Notes: a model not told the origin generated them from the sequence alone. A stretch of DNA of 64,000 bases from Caprella mutica (GCA_947561585.1 CANNZV010000425.1:124001-188000), one strand, 5' to 3'. Shown: positions 1 through 12,014, numbered from the stretch's first letter. A program made the numbers and translations.

Positions 1-108
1 AACTTGATCGAAAGCTCTATGATGAATATTAAAAATAAAACGATCTATTTTATCTCTACAAGAAGTCGTCCGAAGAAAAGAAAACCCCGATGAAAACATA
101 ATGACACA

Positions 109-235
109 CACATGTTATGGAAAGAAACATCACTTGATAATTGTCACCGAAGGTGCATGGTAGGTAGCTTTTCCATGAAGCCACTTTCCTTTCTGACTGC
201 TTCTTCCCGTACCTTGTACTTGATCCGATATAATC
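109..235 (+). mobile_element. Fragment of dispersed repeat DR1
   Basis: The stretch around 170-230 (gccactttcctttctgactg, then cttcttcc, then cttgtactt) recurs at about 12230-12290 and, reverse-complemented, at about 43205-43255. Only the 3' part of the longer copies is recognisable here. A 130-codon open frame at 112-504 runs through it but has no other support, so it is not called as a gene. Confidence 0.75.
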
Positions 236-611
236 ATTTATGTTCTCACACTTACAATTTCCGGGGAATCGCTAGAAAATTTACAATTTCGGTTAGTGTG
301 CTATCCCATTCGTCTGAATTTTACCAAAAAAATTCTATCCCATGTGTGCTATACAAAAAAGAAAGAACTTTCTTATACTTTATTTATATTTTTTTGCGAA
401 GGTATATTCTATGCAGTTGCTTCCTGAGTATCCCTCTAATTACTTTAAATACAGTGATTATAGAAGCGCTGCCTACATATAAACAGTCTCAAGCTGTAAT
501 TTAGCAAACAGACGAACACTGTCTAACTTACAGAGCAACAAGAAAAACCAACACCGGAAGAAGGGATGCGTAGAAGATGTAGAAGATTTAGGCTCAATTT
601 ATACTAGCGGG

Positions 612-818
612 AAAAAAAACGCCGCGTTTTCACCGCCCAAAATAGATAGTAAAGCATTTCCACTTCACCACGTTCAAAACGCCGCATTTTTACCAACCAA
701 AATAGATAGCAAAGAGTTTCTAACACGTTTAAAACGGCACGTTTTCACAGCATAAAATAAAATACCAAACGTTTTTACCGCGTTTAAAAGGCCGCGTTTT
801 CACCTCCTAGTATAGATT
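612..818. repeat. Degenerate ~55-65 bp tandem repeat with 'aacgccgcgttttcacc' core
   Basis: Four diverged units each begin with a variant of aaaacgccgcgttttcac, followed by an A-rich half containing aaaatagatag, and end near cacgttt. The same GC-rich word occurs at 23049-23065, inside a separate inverted-repeat element, so the unit may derive from a transposon end. Confidence 0.7.
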
Positions 819-1625
819 GAATTATAAGATGCATAAACTGAGTTGTGGAAACGCGACGTTCCAGTCGTTAAAAGTATAGAATATAGTTATCAATAATTAT
901 CGGTGTAACACAATCTTATGTTTCGATTGACATTAAAAAAATTAATGGTAGTAACAAATTTTTCCGCTACAATACATTTTATAAATGATAGTAAACTGAC
1001 TGTCCATTGATCAAAGTCACTTAGGAGCACACGTTGCAAGTGCCTAAAACTGCTGACGCAGCTAAAAACAGTTTTATCTCAAGAAACAAACCAGCGCAGT
1101 GAATAGGCAGACAGTTAGCAGGCCGCCCGTAACTTGTGAATGAGAAAAGATATTGTTTGCCTGGAATAATCGGTTGAATAAATAAATGTTGTACCACTTA
1201 GAAAAGATTTATCAGTTTAAATATAGCTACAAGATTTGAAAATAAATCTCAAAAATAGTTTTATATTACTTGATTGCCAGATTTGTACATCTCGGCGTAT
1301 GATAAATTCAAAATGAATGTAATTCGATAATTTATAAATTAAAAAAATGATGGATGAACTTTTTTTATATATTGATATATCGACTTATTTAAGTAGAAAA
1401 TAGTTACGTCAATTTCTATGTACTTATAAGTTAATTGAACCCATTATACGTCATTAATTTTTGTATTCAATGCAAACTTAATAAAGTCATATTTCCGATA
1501 AGTTATTTCTTTATAAATCTGGACAAACTTCGACTAAGTAAAGTATTTCGATGGAGAAGTTAGAGAAGAACTTGAAGAACATACCACTGATATATCAGTA
1601 CTGAATACCAATAGCTACATCAAAC
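819..1625. other. No gene or repeat recognised
   Basis: AT-rich sequence with scattered stops in all frames. I see no array, inverted repeat or RNA gene in it. Confidence 0.5.
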
Positions 1626-1738
1626 AGGTATTGTAAAGGAGGTATAGGTATTATATAGGAGGTATAGGTATTATGTAGGAGGTATAGGTATTATATAGAA
1701 GGTATGGGTATTATATAGAAGGTATGGGTATATAATAC
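1626..1738. repeat. 20-bp tandem repeat, about five copies
   Basis: The unit is aggaggtataggtattatat, with later copies changed to aagg and tatggg. The period is visible by eye and the array is short. Confidence 0.85.
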
Positions 1739-1831
1739 GGTAACTAAACATTCACAATAAGATGGCATTATACTCGAAAAAAGGACGTGAACCATCTTTC
1801 GATCTTGTAATTTTGTTTTGCTTTTGAAATT

Positions 1832-1874
1832 GGCTATGTTTACTCTAACGCTACTTAGTGTTTTAGAGGATCAG
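1832..1874 (+). mobile_element. Short fragment of dispersed repeat DR1
   Basis: The word taacgctacttagtgtttta followed by gaggat matches the DR1 copy near 12041-12068 (taacgctacttgcagtttta then gaggat). Flanking sequence is not alignable by eye, so this is a short relic. Confidence 0.6.
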
Positions 1875-2516
1875 TTAGTAAATCATTAAATCTTAAATTA
1901 ATATTTATAAACGATCATAATCCTATTAGTAGCTGTTCCCAAAACACCGAAATTAGTACATGTAACAGCTTCAGTAAATGTGAAAAAAAAATTGATTGAT
2001 TTCTCAAAAACAGTTTCCGAAAAGTTACGAAAAAATGTGCTTGTGCGACCGACGTGAGAAATTTCCGATTGCTACCACGATATTCAAATCTCTTTTCAAT
2101 TCACGTTCGAAATCGATAAAAGCGTTAAAGTATTCATCGAATCCCAATCCCAAAGTTCGGAGCGAACACCCGGCAAACAGCTTAAACTTAATTAATGTTC
2201 AATCAGGACGGCATTTTTGTACTATGCACACACTAAAACTGTCGGTAGAAGAAGCCAAAAATCGGCATTAATGGCTTTTGGGCTTGCAATTTGCGGGCAA
2301 GCCTTTACAAACGGAATAAGCCCCCAGCTTTCGGGTATTGGGGCCCTAATGGGTCGTTATGCAGCTCATAGGCAAGAAATCGAAGAATTTTAGTTCTCGC
2401 CTGATGAGCAAAACGGTTTTTCTACTAATTGATTAATCGCCAAATTTGATGAGGTAGAAAATTCCAAAATGGGTTGTTAAGATTGAATCTTTTTGGTCTT
2501 CGGCAAACTTCATTAA
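1875..2516. other. No supported gene; GC-richer patch near 2250-2360
   Basis: A 91-codon frame at 1996-2271 has no start context, homology or repeat support. From about 2258 the base composition rises (gggcttgcaatttgcgggca, ggggccctaatggg) but I cannot assign it. Confidence 0.4.
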
Positions 2517-2600
2517 GAGAATATCTTGCATAAAGTGATAGTACGAGAATATCTTGCATAAAGTGATAGTATGAGAATATCTTGCATAAAGTGATAGCAT
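2517..2600. repeat. 28-bp tandem repeat, three copies
   Basis: Units at 2517-2544, 2545-2572 and 2573-2600 start gagaatatcttgcataaagt and differ only at the last few bases (gtac, gtat, gcat). Confidence 0.95.
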
Positions 2601-2813
2601 GAATATTGTTAGGCTGATAGGTGATAACAACTCTGAATACCTGTAGTGTTGTTTTGACCGATGTTATCCTTAACTCATTAGGTCCAAGGTAGGATATCAA
2701 AGGATTCTGATTAGAGACATTTGGAAGCTATACCGCGGTGTCCTCGTTTATACTTCCTTGCACTTCGATGACTTCGGCTAACAGTTTCAGGAGTTGAGGG
2801 ATGAACGATAACT

Positions 2814-2942
2814 CAGTCAAACACCAAGTAAAGTAACTCACACGCCATGTAAAGTAACTTAAACACCATGTAAAGTAACTCAAACACCATGTAAAGTAAC
2901 TCACACGCCATGAAAGTAACTCAAACACCATGTAAAGTAACA
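2814..2942. repeat. 21-bp tandem repeat, six copies
   Basis: The unit is actcaaacaccatgtaaagt plus a, with 'cacgcc' variants alternating with 'aacacc' and one copy missing a base. The period of 21 creates a short minus-strand frame (YFTWCLS repeats), which is not a gene. Confidence 0.9.
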
Positions 2943-3199
2943 TATTTATAAATGAACAAAGTCATAAGTATGATAACTAACAATTATGATTAATTTAATT
3001 AAAAGCGTTCCCTTAGAAACGTTAAAGTTTTTGTATCACTAATGAATTATCGTAGGTATAAAATTCACAAGAGTATTCTACATTAATTTAAAAAGATACA
3101 AGGCAACCTAGCTATCACTCCGAATCATTTTTCACCGAAGTTCAAATTCCTATTTTGCGGAGGTGACAGCAATCACAAATTCACAGATCCTCTTCAAAG

Positions 3200-4065
3200 A
3201 AATAAAGCCCCGAAGATTATTTTCTTTGGGCTACACCAAAAGAAGAAGAGGAAAAACCCTGAAGATTATTTTCTCTTGGTTACAGCCAGACACTAAGAAG
3301 AAGAATAAGAAAACAGAATAATAATTTTCATTTGGTTACACTTGAAGAAGAAAAACCCAGAAGAATATCTTCTTTTGGCTACACGACAAAACAAGAAGAA
3401 GAAAAGACTCAGAAGGTTATCTTTTTCTTCTACACCCAAGAAAGAAGAAGAAGAACAAATGCCCAGAAGAATATTTTGTTTCTCAACACCCAAACAAGAA
3501 GAAGAAGAAGAACTCAGAAATCTTCTTTTAGCTGCAACTAAAAAGAAGAACGAGATACTCAGAAGAATATTTTATTTGGCTGCTCAAGAAGAAGAAGAAA
3601 AAGATACTCAGAAGAATATTTTCTTTTGCTGCTCAAGAAGAAGAAGAAGAAGAACAAGATACTCAGAAGAATATTTTCTTTGGCTGAACAAGAAGAATAA
3701 CAAGAGCAAGATACTCAGAAGAATATTTTCTTTGGCTGAACAAGAAGAAGAACAAGAACAAGATACTCAGAAGAATATTTTCTTTGGCTGAACAAGAAGA
3801 ATAACAAGAACAAGATACTCAGAAGAATATTTTCTTTGGCTGAACAAGAAGAAGAACAAGAACAAGATACTCAGAAGAATATTTTCTTTGGCTGAACAAG
3901 AAGAAGAACAAGAACAAGATATTCAAAAGAATATTTTCTTTGGCTGAACAAGAAGAAGAACAAGAACAAGATACTCAGAAGAATATTTTCTTTGGCTGAA
4001 CAAGAAGAAGAACAAGAACAAGATACTCAGAAGAATATTTTCTTTGGCTGAACAAGAAGAAGAGT
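3200..4065. repeat. 52-bp purine-rich tandem repeat
   Basis: Units contain actcagaagaatattttctt, then tggctgaacaagaagaag and an AAC/AAG-rich tail. From about 3660 the copies are almost identical. From 3200 to 3660 they are heavily diverged and vary in length. The gradient from decayed to homogenised copies suggests expansion or conversion at the 3' side. Frames at 3332-3791 are K/E-rich by-products that break because 52 is not a multiple of three. Confidence 0.93.
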
Positions 4066-4459
4066 AAAATCCTTATGAGGCATCTTCAATCCTTTGATAT
4101 ATCACCCAAACTTTCTGCACAGACTGTTCATCAAAGTTAAACTTGAGGCCCACATTGGAAACCATTTCTTGATTAGTAAACCAAGGCCAGATAAGTCATT
4201 AGTGACCTATTTACTAGGAGCATTTCTAAGAGAATAGACATGTAATGTGAAATATCAATAATTGGTTCCTAAGAATGCTTTTTGAAAAAGTACAAAGTTA
4301 GAAAATAAATGGAATTAATACATTTAATTTTTAATTTCGTATCGTTCATAAATTCATTACACCTAATTGTAATGAATGCATTTTTTGACGTTATTTTTAC
4401 TATATTAATTTTATGGACACTGATGGTGATTCACTTTATGTCATAATTATAATCCATGA
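4066..4459. other. No gene recognised
   Basis: AT-rich sequence without long frames, arrays or inverted repeats that I can see. Confidence 0.5.
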
Positions 4460-4623
4460 CAATTTTACTTCAAAACTTCCAATTGAATAAAATGAAATTT
4501 ATTTCAGTTATTGCAACCCTTGATTGGACTGATATCAGAATAATATTGAAACCATTTTATTTACCAGCTGCTTGCCAAGCGTATTATAACGCTGGTGTGA
4601 CGGACAGACAGAAGGCACCCTTT
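4460..4623 (+). mobile_element. Dispersed repeat DR2, copy 1
   Basis: It shares tgatatcagaataat, then ccagctgcttgccaagcgta, then gtgacg.ac.gacagac with 31321-31471 in the same order and orientation. The tail with repeated GACAGA is reminiscent of the 3' regions of some invertebrate retroposons, but no coding domain is visible. An 81-codon frame (4456-4701) crosses it and is probably incidental. Confidence 0.75.
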
Positions 4624-4701
4624 TCTATCATAGAATCAATTCTCCTATTCATTTTGCATGCATCACTACTAATTTCAGCCACCATGCATTTAATTAACTA
4701 A

Positions 4702-5630
4702 ATTACACGTGATCATTTTTCACAGTGACATCATTTCTCTTGCTATTGTCATTGTAAAACTAGTTGCAATAATTACACAAAGCATTAATGTGATTAGTTG
4801 AGAAACATGTTCAGGGAAATGAAAAACCTTCTATTAATTTCTCATGCGTCACCGTATGATAAATCTCATTATGATGGATAAATGATGTAGATTTCAATTA
4901 CCTACCGCCTTTTCTATTATAATCGAAGGAATGGAAGATAATAATCAGACACGCTATGAATATTATAAAAGGATGATTTTTTATTTCATAAGTTGTTTTT
5001 TGACTAGTTAAATAGTAGGGCATGTCACAGTCATATACGTCATAATAGATCATAATTTCTAAAGTTTAAATTAGTTCACTTTCCGAAAACTTTGAGTGTT
5101 TAAGTATCTTCGTTGTTTTTATAAATAATGAAATCTAAAATAAATTTTCAATTAGAGTATATTATTTTTTTTATTCCATTAAAAAACAAGAAGACCGATA
5201 TATCAATTATTATTCTGAAGTTCAATTTTTCACATTAAAATCACACAGTCCCGATTTATAACAAGCCTTTATAATCCCCACTATACCGTTACGGCGAATT
5301 GAGGGATAGTGATTGATATGCCTAATTCTCTGACTAATTGGCAAGGATTAAATTAATTGTGAGGGTTTAATCGCCTTGCATATTATATCAATTCTGAGTC
5401 GATCGGAAAGGGGTACCGTATAGTATGGATGCAAATCTGGAAATCCGGGAATACGGGATGAAGAGGAACACAAATCTAGGTATTCGGGATGTAGCAGTAG
5501 ACATATTGAAAGCTAGGAATCAAAGAGTAGATATTGGCTTTGTAGGTAATTCAAGGTATGGCTTTTAATCAAAGGTTATGGTTAAGTCTTGCTTAATCTT
5601 CTAGGAAACCACAATATCTAAGTAAATTTA
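4702..5630. other. No gene recognised
   Basis: Mostly AT-rich. A slightly GC-richer patch at 5265-5470 (cccgatttataacaagcctt; gatcggaaaggggtaccg) has no frame or repeat that I can support. Confidence 0.45.
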
Positions 5631-5826
5631 TCCCAGGCAAGAACAAAACATTCCTGGGATATTAAGGGAGTTTTCCAGGCAAGACGGATTTATTCCTGAG
5701 ATATTAAGGGAATTTTCGAGGAAAGACGGATTTATTCCTGAGATATTAAGGGAATTTTCCAGGCAAGACGGATTTATTCTGGGATATTCCCTCAATATCT
5801 CAGGAATAAATCCTTTTTGCCTGGGA
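5631..5826. repeat. Tandem repeat (~42-51 bp, 3-4 copies) closed by an inverted copy
   Basis: Forward units read tccaggcaagacggatttat, then tcctgagatattaagggaa. After the last forward unit the sequence continues as the reverse complement: gggatattccctcaatatct, then caggaataaatcctttttgc, then ctggga. The block is therefore an inverted-repeat element whose left arm has been amplified. Confidence 0.88.
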
Positions 5827-6950
5827 CTTGCTCAACATTTCCTACGAGGAATCTAACCAGATTTTGTTACTAAAACTTATACCTACATATTGTCGGTAAT
5901 TCTACCATATTCCTAAAACTGTAAATATAACAACTTATACAACCTGCCATCATTTTCATTGGAAGAAACTTTGGAAATTTCAAGCGAATATACTACCTAG
6001 CATAAGAATCTGCTCCCAGGGAACAGTTATTATTTATTCTCCAGAATCGCTAGCAGGCTTCAAAACTTTGGAAAAGGAATTCTGTGGAAATAATAACATG
6101 GACCCAGAGGAAAGAGGCATAGGAAAGTCTGCATCCCGTGGGAGATGGACGGAACCAAAACTACACCACCATTTTCAACTTCAGCCAAAAGATTATTTGC
6201 AACTTGAGCGAAAAACTCAGCAAGATATTTCGATGAATTGAAGAGGAATTTTCTTTTAAAAAGAAGAACACAGATGGTATGTAGTTTAATGAATAAATTA
6301 AATGTACAGTCAGAGAATAAGGCAATGTTATGTTTTTTTTCAAAATGGAACTTTACTCATTATAATGCTTGTAAATATTTAAATAAATTAGAAAACTGTG
6401 AATATTGCTGCATACATTATTACCTTTGCGAAATCGGGGAAGGTTATGTTAGTTTGATTTATTGTTATAATCTTGTTTTTCGCAACAGCTGAAATTTGGT
6501 AAGACGATCGATTGGTCATTAGCAAGGAATAATTTATTTGATTTTGGAAGCGAACTGGTCAAAGGTCAAGGTCATTTGAAGCTCTAAAATTATTCAACCC
6601 AATAAGTGAATATTGGATAGTCAAAGTGATTTATAAGCGTCTGCGAAGGTATTCGCTCTACAAGTGCCCGTTCTTGTTTACAGTTCTTCCGTTCATTTTA
6701 ATTAAGAGTAGGAAGTTAATTCGAGCTCAGTATCCAATTACGTCATTTTATTTGATTTCAACTGTGAAATTTTGGGTTGCCAGCAATCATGAATTGGTGA
6801 AAACAATTAATTAATTAGTGTATTGATTTAATTGATTTGCCAATTGATATCAAATGTAGACAACTTTTATTTTAATTGCAGCGTAAATAATGAAGTTAAC
6901 GATTGAAGTATATGGATGAAGATATAATATACATATGTCATAAATTAAAA
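5827..6950. other. No supported gene
   Basis: Frames of 60-84 codons (6161-6343 minus, 6238-6492 plus, 6626-6814 plus) overlap one another and show no domain, signal peptide or splice context that I can defend. No array is present. Confidence 0.45.
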
Positions 6951-8065
6951 GGTTTGATTTGAATGAATTGAGGCTTGATTTGAGTGAATTGAGGCTTGAT
7001 TTGAGTGAATTGAGGATTGATTTGAGTGAATTGAGGCTTGATTTGAGTGAATTGAGGCTTGATTTGAGTAAATTGAGGCTTGATTTGAGTGAATTGAGGA
7101 TTGATTTGAGTGAATTGAGGCTTGATTTGAGTGAATTGAGGCTTGATTTGAGTGAATTGAGGCTTGATTTGAGTGAATTGAGGCTTGATTTGAGTGAATT
7201 GAGGCTTGATTTGAGTGAATTGAGGCTTGATTTGAGTGAATTGAGGATTGATTTGAGTGAATTGAGGCTTGATTTGAGTGAATTGAGGATTGATTTGAGT
7301 GAATTGAGGCTTGATTTGAGTGAATTGAGGCTTGATTTGAGTGAATTGAGGCTTGATTTGAGTGAATTGAGGATTGATTTGAGTGAATTGAGGCTTGATT
7401 TGAGTGAATTGAGGCTTGATTTGAGTGAATTGAGGCTTGATTTGAGTGAATTGAGGCTTGATTTGAGTGAATTGAGGCTTGATTTGAGTGAATTGAGGCT
7501 TGATTTGAGTGAATTGAGGCTTGATTTGAGTGAATTGAGGCTTGATTCGAGTGAATTGAGGCTTGATTTGAGTGAATTGAGGCTTGATTTGAGTGAATTG
7601 AGGCTTGATTTGAGTGAATTGAGGCTTGATTTGAGTGAATTGAGGCTTGATTTGAGTGAATTGAGGCTTGATTTGAGTGAATTGAGGCTTGATTTGAGTG
7701 AATTGAGGCTTGATTTGAGTGAATTGAGGCTTGATTTGAGTGAACTGAGGCTTGATTTGAGTGAATTGAGGCTTGATTTGAGTGAATTGAGGCTTGATTT
7801 GAGTGAATTGAGGCTTGATTTGAGTGAATTGAGGCTTGATTTGAGTGAATTGAGGCTTGATTTGAGTGAATTGAGGCTTGATTCGAGTGAATTGAGGCTT
7901 GATTCGAGTGAATTGAGGCTTGATTCGAGTGAATTGAGGCTTGATTTGAGTGAATTGAGGCTTGATTTGAGTGAATTGAGGCTTGATTTGAGTGAATTGA
8001 GGCTTGATTTGAGTGAATTGAGGCTTGATTTGATTGAATTGAGGCTTGATTTGAGTGAATTGCAA
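6951..8065. repeat. 21-bp minisatellite, about 53 copies
   Basis: The unit is gaattgaggcttgatttgag plus t. The array is very uniform. Variants are aggattg for aggcttg (clustered before about 7375), gattcgag for gatttgag (7546 and 7880-7930) and single changes near 7069 and 7743. As 21 is a multiple of three, one + frame (LSELRLD) and two minus frames (QFTQIKP, IHSNQAS) stay open across the array; three mutually overlapping open frames argue against any of them being a gene. Confidence 0.98.
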
Positions 8066-8767
8066 TAACGTACATAATATTATGTTTCATGCAGAACAAC
8101 GTTAAAATTTCATCATTTATTTTAAAAGATTTTTTATGGTTTTTCTTCCGTTGATAATACTAATTAATATATAATAATCATTATAGTATGTTGTATCAAT
8201 ATAAACAACAATTAGGTAATAATTATTGACTGATTTAAATAACAATCATTTAATTTATTTTTTATTTCTATTTTTTTCAAGCCCAATTTCATTTTATCCA
8301 TTTAATTTCAAATACTGATATCGAACTATTTTTAAATGTCCAGTTATGCACGACATTCCACGTTTCTAACTCTGTTCTCCTTATTTAAATTGTCACACTT
8401 AAACATAAGGACACTATTAATATCACTACCAAACTACATAAACCAATTCTTACGTTCATAGCCCTAAAATACCCTATTTAACCCATTTCAAAAGCAATCA
8501 ACAACGTACCCAAGTGAATATAGGACCTAGAAACAACGAATTATTCTATTTTAATTCGTTCAAATGAAAGGCTAGTGTGACGAAGCTTCTGTTAATTATT
8601 ATTGCAGTGGTGGACAAAAGGAATATTTTATTCAATTATCCGCCTTTCAGTTCCGTGTGCATACCAATCTAATATCATTACCATGCTGCCAATTATTAAC
8701 TACTGACAGTTATTGGTCCGATGAATTGCCGCGATATATCGCCGATATTTTAATTGACCTCTTGTAA
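8066..8767. other. No gene recognised
   Basis: AT-rich flank of the large minisatellite. I see no array, inverted repeat or convincing frame. Confidence 0.5.
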
Positions 8768-9083
8768 ACGGGGCATATATCTAGGGGTATGCCGGGCATA
8801 TTTGTTCAAGGGATATATTGGATAATTGGATGTGCTGGGCATATCTTTACATATATCTACGGTTAAGCAGAGTATATTTATACACGAGGATATATTTCTG
8901 GGTAGGTCGGATAAATTAATTTATGGGGATATTAATAACGGATATTTATACACGGGGATGTATTTAGAGTTATGCCGGGTATATTTGCTTACGGGAATAT
9001 ATAAACGGATATGCCGGGCATATTTGTACATGGGATATATTTTACAGATATGCCGGCTACATTTCTACACAGGAATATATAAT
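8768..9083. repeat. Highly degenerate ~45-bp tandem repeat
   Basis: Seven or so diverged units built on tatgccgggcatatttgtac followed by a gggatatattt half. Point changes and indels in every unit suggest an old, unhomogenised array. The 111-codon frame at 8826-9161 is a by-product. Confidence 0.7.
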
Positions 9084-9657
9084 TCTTATTTTTTCATCCA
9101 CTTTTGCCTTTCCTTTATCAAACTGTATCACGTTGTGTACTATTATAATGTACCCAAATAATGTTTTCGAATCATTAAACTAGATTATATGACAATAATG
9201 AACAGCTTATATTAAACACAAAGTATTTAATTAACTGTTTACAGTGATTCATGCTTGCACTTACAAGCTTTTCTGCTTGCACGAGCACTGTCAGTACAAT
9301 CAGTAATTTTGGTTTAAATGTGATTTATAGATAGGTCATATATACACATCAATTAAATGTTTATTCATTTATTTTTTGAACAAAAATATAAAAAATTAGA
9401 TGGTAATCTAAAATTGCAATCTAAAAATAAAACATGATCTAGATGCGTCCCCTCTTAATATTCTTTTGCCCCACCATATTTTTTCTTTCATGAAGTTCTT
9501 CGTTATGAAGCACTCGAGTTATGAAGGACCTGAGTTATGAAATATTTTCTATGTATAAATTATAGAAAACGATATACCTCAGAGATTTCGTTCTACAGTT
9601 ATCCCTAAAAAACCATAGTTACCTCCAAGATTTCAATCATAGAAAGCTATAAGTGCA
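9084..9657. other. No gene; scattered 'gagttatgaa' words
   Basis: Between 9500 and 9670 the word gagttatga recurs at irregular spacing, leading into the hairpin at 9658-9694. Nothing else is recognised. Confidence 0.45.
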
Positions 9658-9694
9658 CCTGAGTTATGAAGTAACCAATACATCATAACTCAGG
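9658..9694. repeat. Perfect 12-bp inverted repeat, 13-base loop
   Basis: cctgagttatga at 9658-9669 is exactly complementary to tcataactcagg at 9683-9694. Confidence 0.9.
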
Positions 9695-10129
9695 AGTTTC
9701 ACTGCAATTTAAATTGTTTTATATCCTATAGGCTATAACTCTTTATCAATTTAACCGTCATACTCCTGTTCATTTACTCCAATTTATTTTGGACATCTTT
9801 AAAAGCGCCGAACAGACACTTGTTCCCCAAATTAGATTGTCAGTTAGTTTTTTGTTTCAAGTTCTTTTCAGGCAAGTTTTTGCCGAAGCTGGAATCTTAT
9901 TAGGAGGTACTTTTTTTCGTACGTCTGGGGTATAAAAAAATGTTTTATCGTTCGGTGTACGACAACATAGTCACGTGGCTCATGGCTCAGTGATGTTCAG
10001 CTGCTCTAGTTTTCATATTACTCTGATGTAGAATAATGTGTAAGTTCACTTTAGATAAAATAAAAATAAATTTTTTTTTTGCAAATTAATTTTTTTTCAA
10101 TTTGTAAAATTTAATTAGAAGTAGCTTTG

Positions 10130-10365
10130 TGTTTTATAAACAAGTCAATTCACAAATTTCTCATTTGCCAAAACACTGTCATAACTACAAAAAAAGCTAT
10201 TTTTCAGGAGAGACATTTTGGTAATTGTAATTTACGTACATTTAATGGTATATCGTTTGGACATTTAGCGTCTCTAGCGGTTACTTTTCAAGCTGCAATT
10301 ATGAAACTTTTAACAAAATAATCAGTATTTTAAGATTTACATGCCTACATGAAAAACTCGAAAAA
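10130..10365 (+). mobile_element. Dispersed repeat DR3, copy 1
   Basis: Aligns with 19280-19495 across about 200 bases: aacactgtcataact, agctatttttcaggagag, cattttggta, ttaatggtatatcgtt, then ctctagcggt. The two copies differ by scattered substitutions. The 64-codon frame at 10127-10321 is broken in the other copy. Confidence 0.85.
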
Positions 10366-10737
10366 CCTGTATAGAATTTTATGGAAGGGCTATAGAAAAT
10401 TTCATTCGGATACACCAAGCTTCTATATATTCATTTTACCAAAATTTATCCAGTTTATTTAATTTCGAAAGACCCCTCAGTTGAAATGTTTAGCAGCAAA
10501 CTACACAGTAACCCTTATTAGCATTATAATGCATACTAAAGCTAATTACATTGGAGTGTCCGGAAATGCATTCAATCTGCATTCTCTTGCATTAATGAAT
10601 GCTGGGAAATGAATGCTTGGTGATGATTACAATTTGCTGTGCTGGGTGCTAGAAAGAGCTGCTGTGAATGATGCTAAGTTTGCTAGTGGGATGCTGATGA
10701 ATGCGGGGTAAATAATTGCTGTACATGAATTATTTGT
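10366..10737. other. No gene recognised
   Basis: Contains loosely repeated 'tgaatgctggg/aatgctgatgaatg' words at 10590-10710, but no regular period. Confidence 0.45.
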
Positions 10738-11410
10738 ATTTGTAGTAACGGGTGAAATGATTTGTAGTAAAAGTTGAAATGATTTGTAGTAAAAGGTGAA
10801 ATCATTTGTAGTAAAAGTTGAAATGATTTGTAGTTAAAGGTGAAATCATTTGTAGTTAAAGGTGAAATCATTTGTAGTAAAAGGTGAAATGATTTGTAGT
10901 AAAAGAGGAAATGATTTGTAGTAAAAGAGGAAATGACTTGTAGTAAAAGGTGAAATGATTTGTAATAAAAGGGGAAATGATTTGTAGTAAAAGGTGAAAT
11001 GATTTGTAGTAAAAGAGGAAATGATTGGTAGTAAAAGGGGAAATTATTTATAGTAAAAGGTGAAATGATTTGTAATAAAAGGGGAAATGATTTGTAGTAA
11101 AAGGTGAAATGATTTGTAATAAAAGGGGAAATGATTTGTAGTAAAAGGTGAAATGATTTGTAGTAGGAGATGAAATGATTTGTAGTAAAAGGTGAAATGA
11201 TTTGTAGTAAAAGAGGAAATTATTTGTAGTAGGAGATGACACGATTTGTAATAAAAGGGGAAATGATTTTTTAGTAAAAGGTGAAATGATTTGTAGTAAA
11301 AGGTGAAATGATTTGTAGTAAAAGGTGAAATGATTTGTAGTAAAAGGTGAAATGATTTGTAGTAAAAGGTGAAATGATTTGTAGTAAAAGGTGAAATGAT
11401 TTGTAGTAAT
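10738..11410. repeat. 22-bp minisatellite, about 31 copies
   Basis: The unit is gtgaaatgatttgtagtaaa plus ag. Variants are aggggaaatg, gaggaaatg, gtaataaaag and gtaggagatg. The 3' third (11270-11405) is the most uniform. Because 22 is not a multiple of three, the minus-strand frames rotate through the unit (FTTNHFTFYYKSFHLLLQIIS) and are not genes. Confidence 0.97.
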
Positions 11411-11730
11411 ATGTTTAAAATGATCATTCATTAAAATATTAATGACATTTATATACATATGTTATTATCAAATAAATGCATTTTTAATTCCTTTAAATAT
11501 TCATAAAAACCTATTAACAACATTAACATATAAATCTAATTTAATGTATTACATTTCTATCGCATCGTTAATTATATATTATATGTACTTTCAATTTATT
11601 CGAACATATTACAAGTAGGAAAATAATGTTCATATATTTTATTAATATGTCATTTACTTTGTATAAATAATGTCATATAATAATGAAAATAAAATCACTG
11701 TACTATAAATATAAGGCAAGAAAGATGTTA
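11411..11730. other. No gene recognised
   Basis: Very AT-rich spacer between two arrays. Confidence 0.5.
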
Positions 11731-11943
11731 AGATGGTTGAAATGGTTTAACATAAGATGGTTTAACTTAAGATGGTTAAACTTAAGTTGGTTTAACTTAA
11801 GATGGTTTAACTTAAGATGGTTTAACTTAAGATGGTTTAACATAAGATGGTTTAACTTAAGATGGTTTAAGATGGTTTAACATAAGATGGTTTAACATAA
11901 GATGGTTTAAGATGGTTTAACATAAGATGGTTTAACGTAAGAT
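11731..11943. repeat. 15-bp tandem repeat, left part
   Basis: The unit is taagatggtttaact, with act/aca variants and a few shortened copies. The array resumes at 12358 after unrelated sequence. Confidence 0.93.
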
Positions 11944-12014
11944 GGCCTCCAGAGGCTCTATCCTGAAGCTGTCTGTGGTGAATGGAAGAGAAGGGGGGTA
12001 TGGATTGTCTTTTT
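11944..12014. other. Unassigned insert sequence between array and DR1
   Basis: GC-richer than its surroundings (cctccagaggctctatcctg). It may belong to the element that interrupts the 15-bp array, but its counterpart is not visible at the other DR1 copies. Confidence 0.4.

Noticed and set aside
112..504. 130-codon frame as a gene
   Set aside because: Overlaps a DR1 fragment that is not open at its other copies, and has no domain or splice support.
2517..2600. CRISPR-like short repeats
   Set aside because: Direct repeats without unique spacers, as in all arrays here. The genome appears animal.
3332..3791. 149-codon Lys/Glu-rich frame resembling a charged repetitive protein
   Set aside because: Purine-rich 52-bp repeat. 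The frame is not maintained across the homogenised part of the array.
6938..8099. Three ~370-codon open frames (both strands)
   Set aside because: All are translations of the same 21-bp repeat; a period divisible by three keeps frames open without selection.
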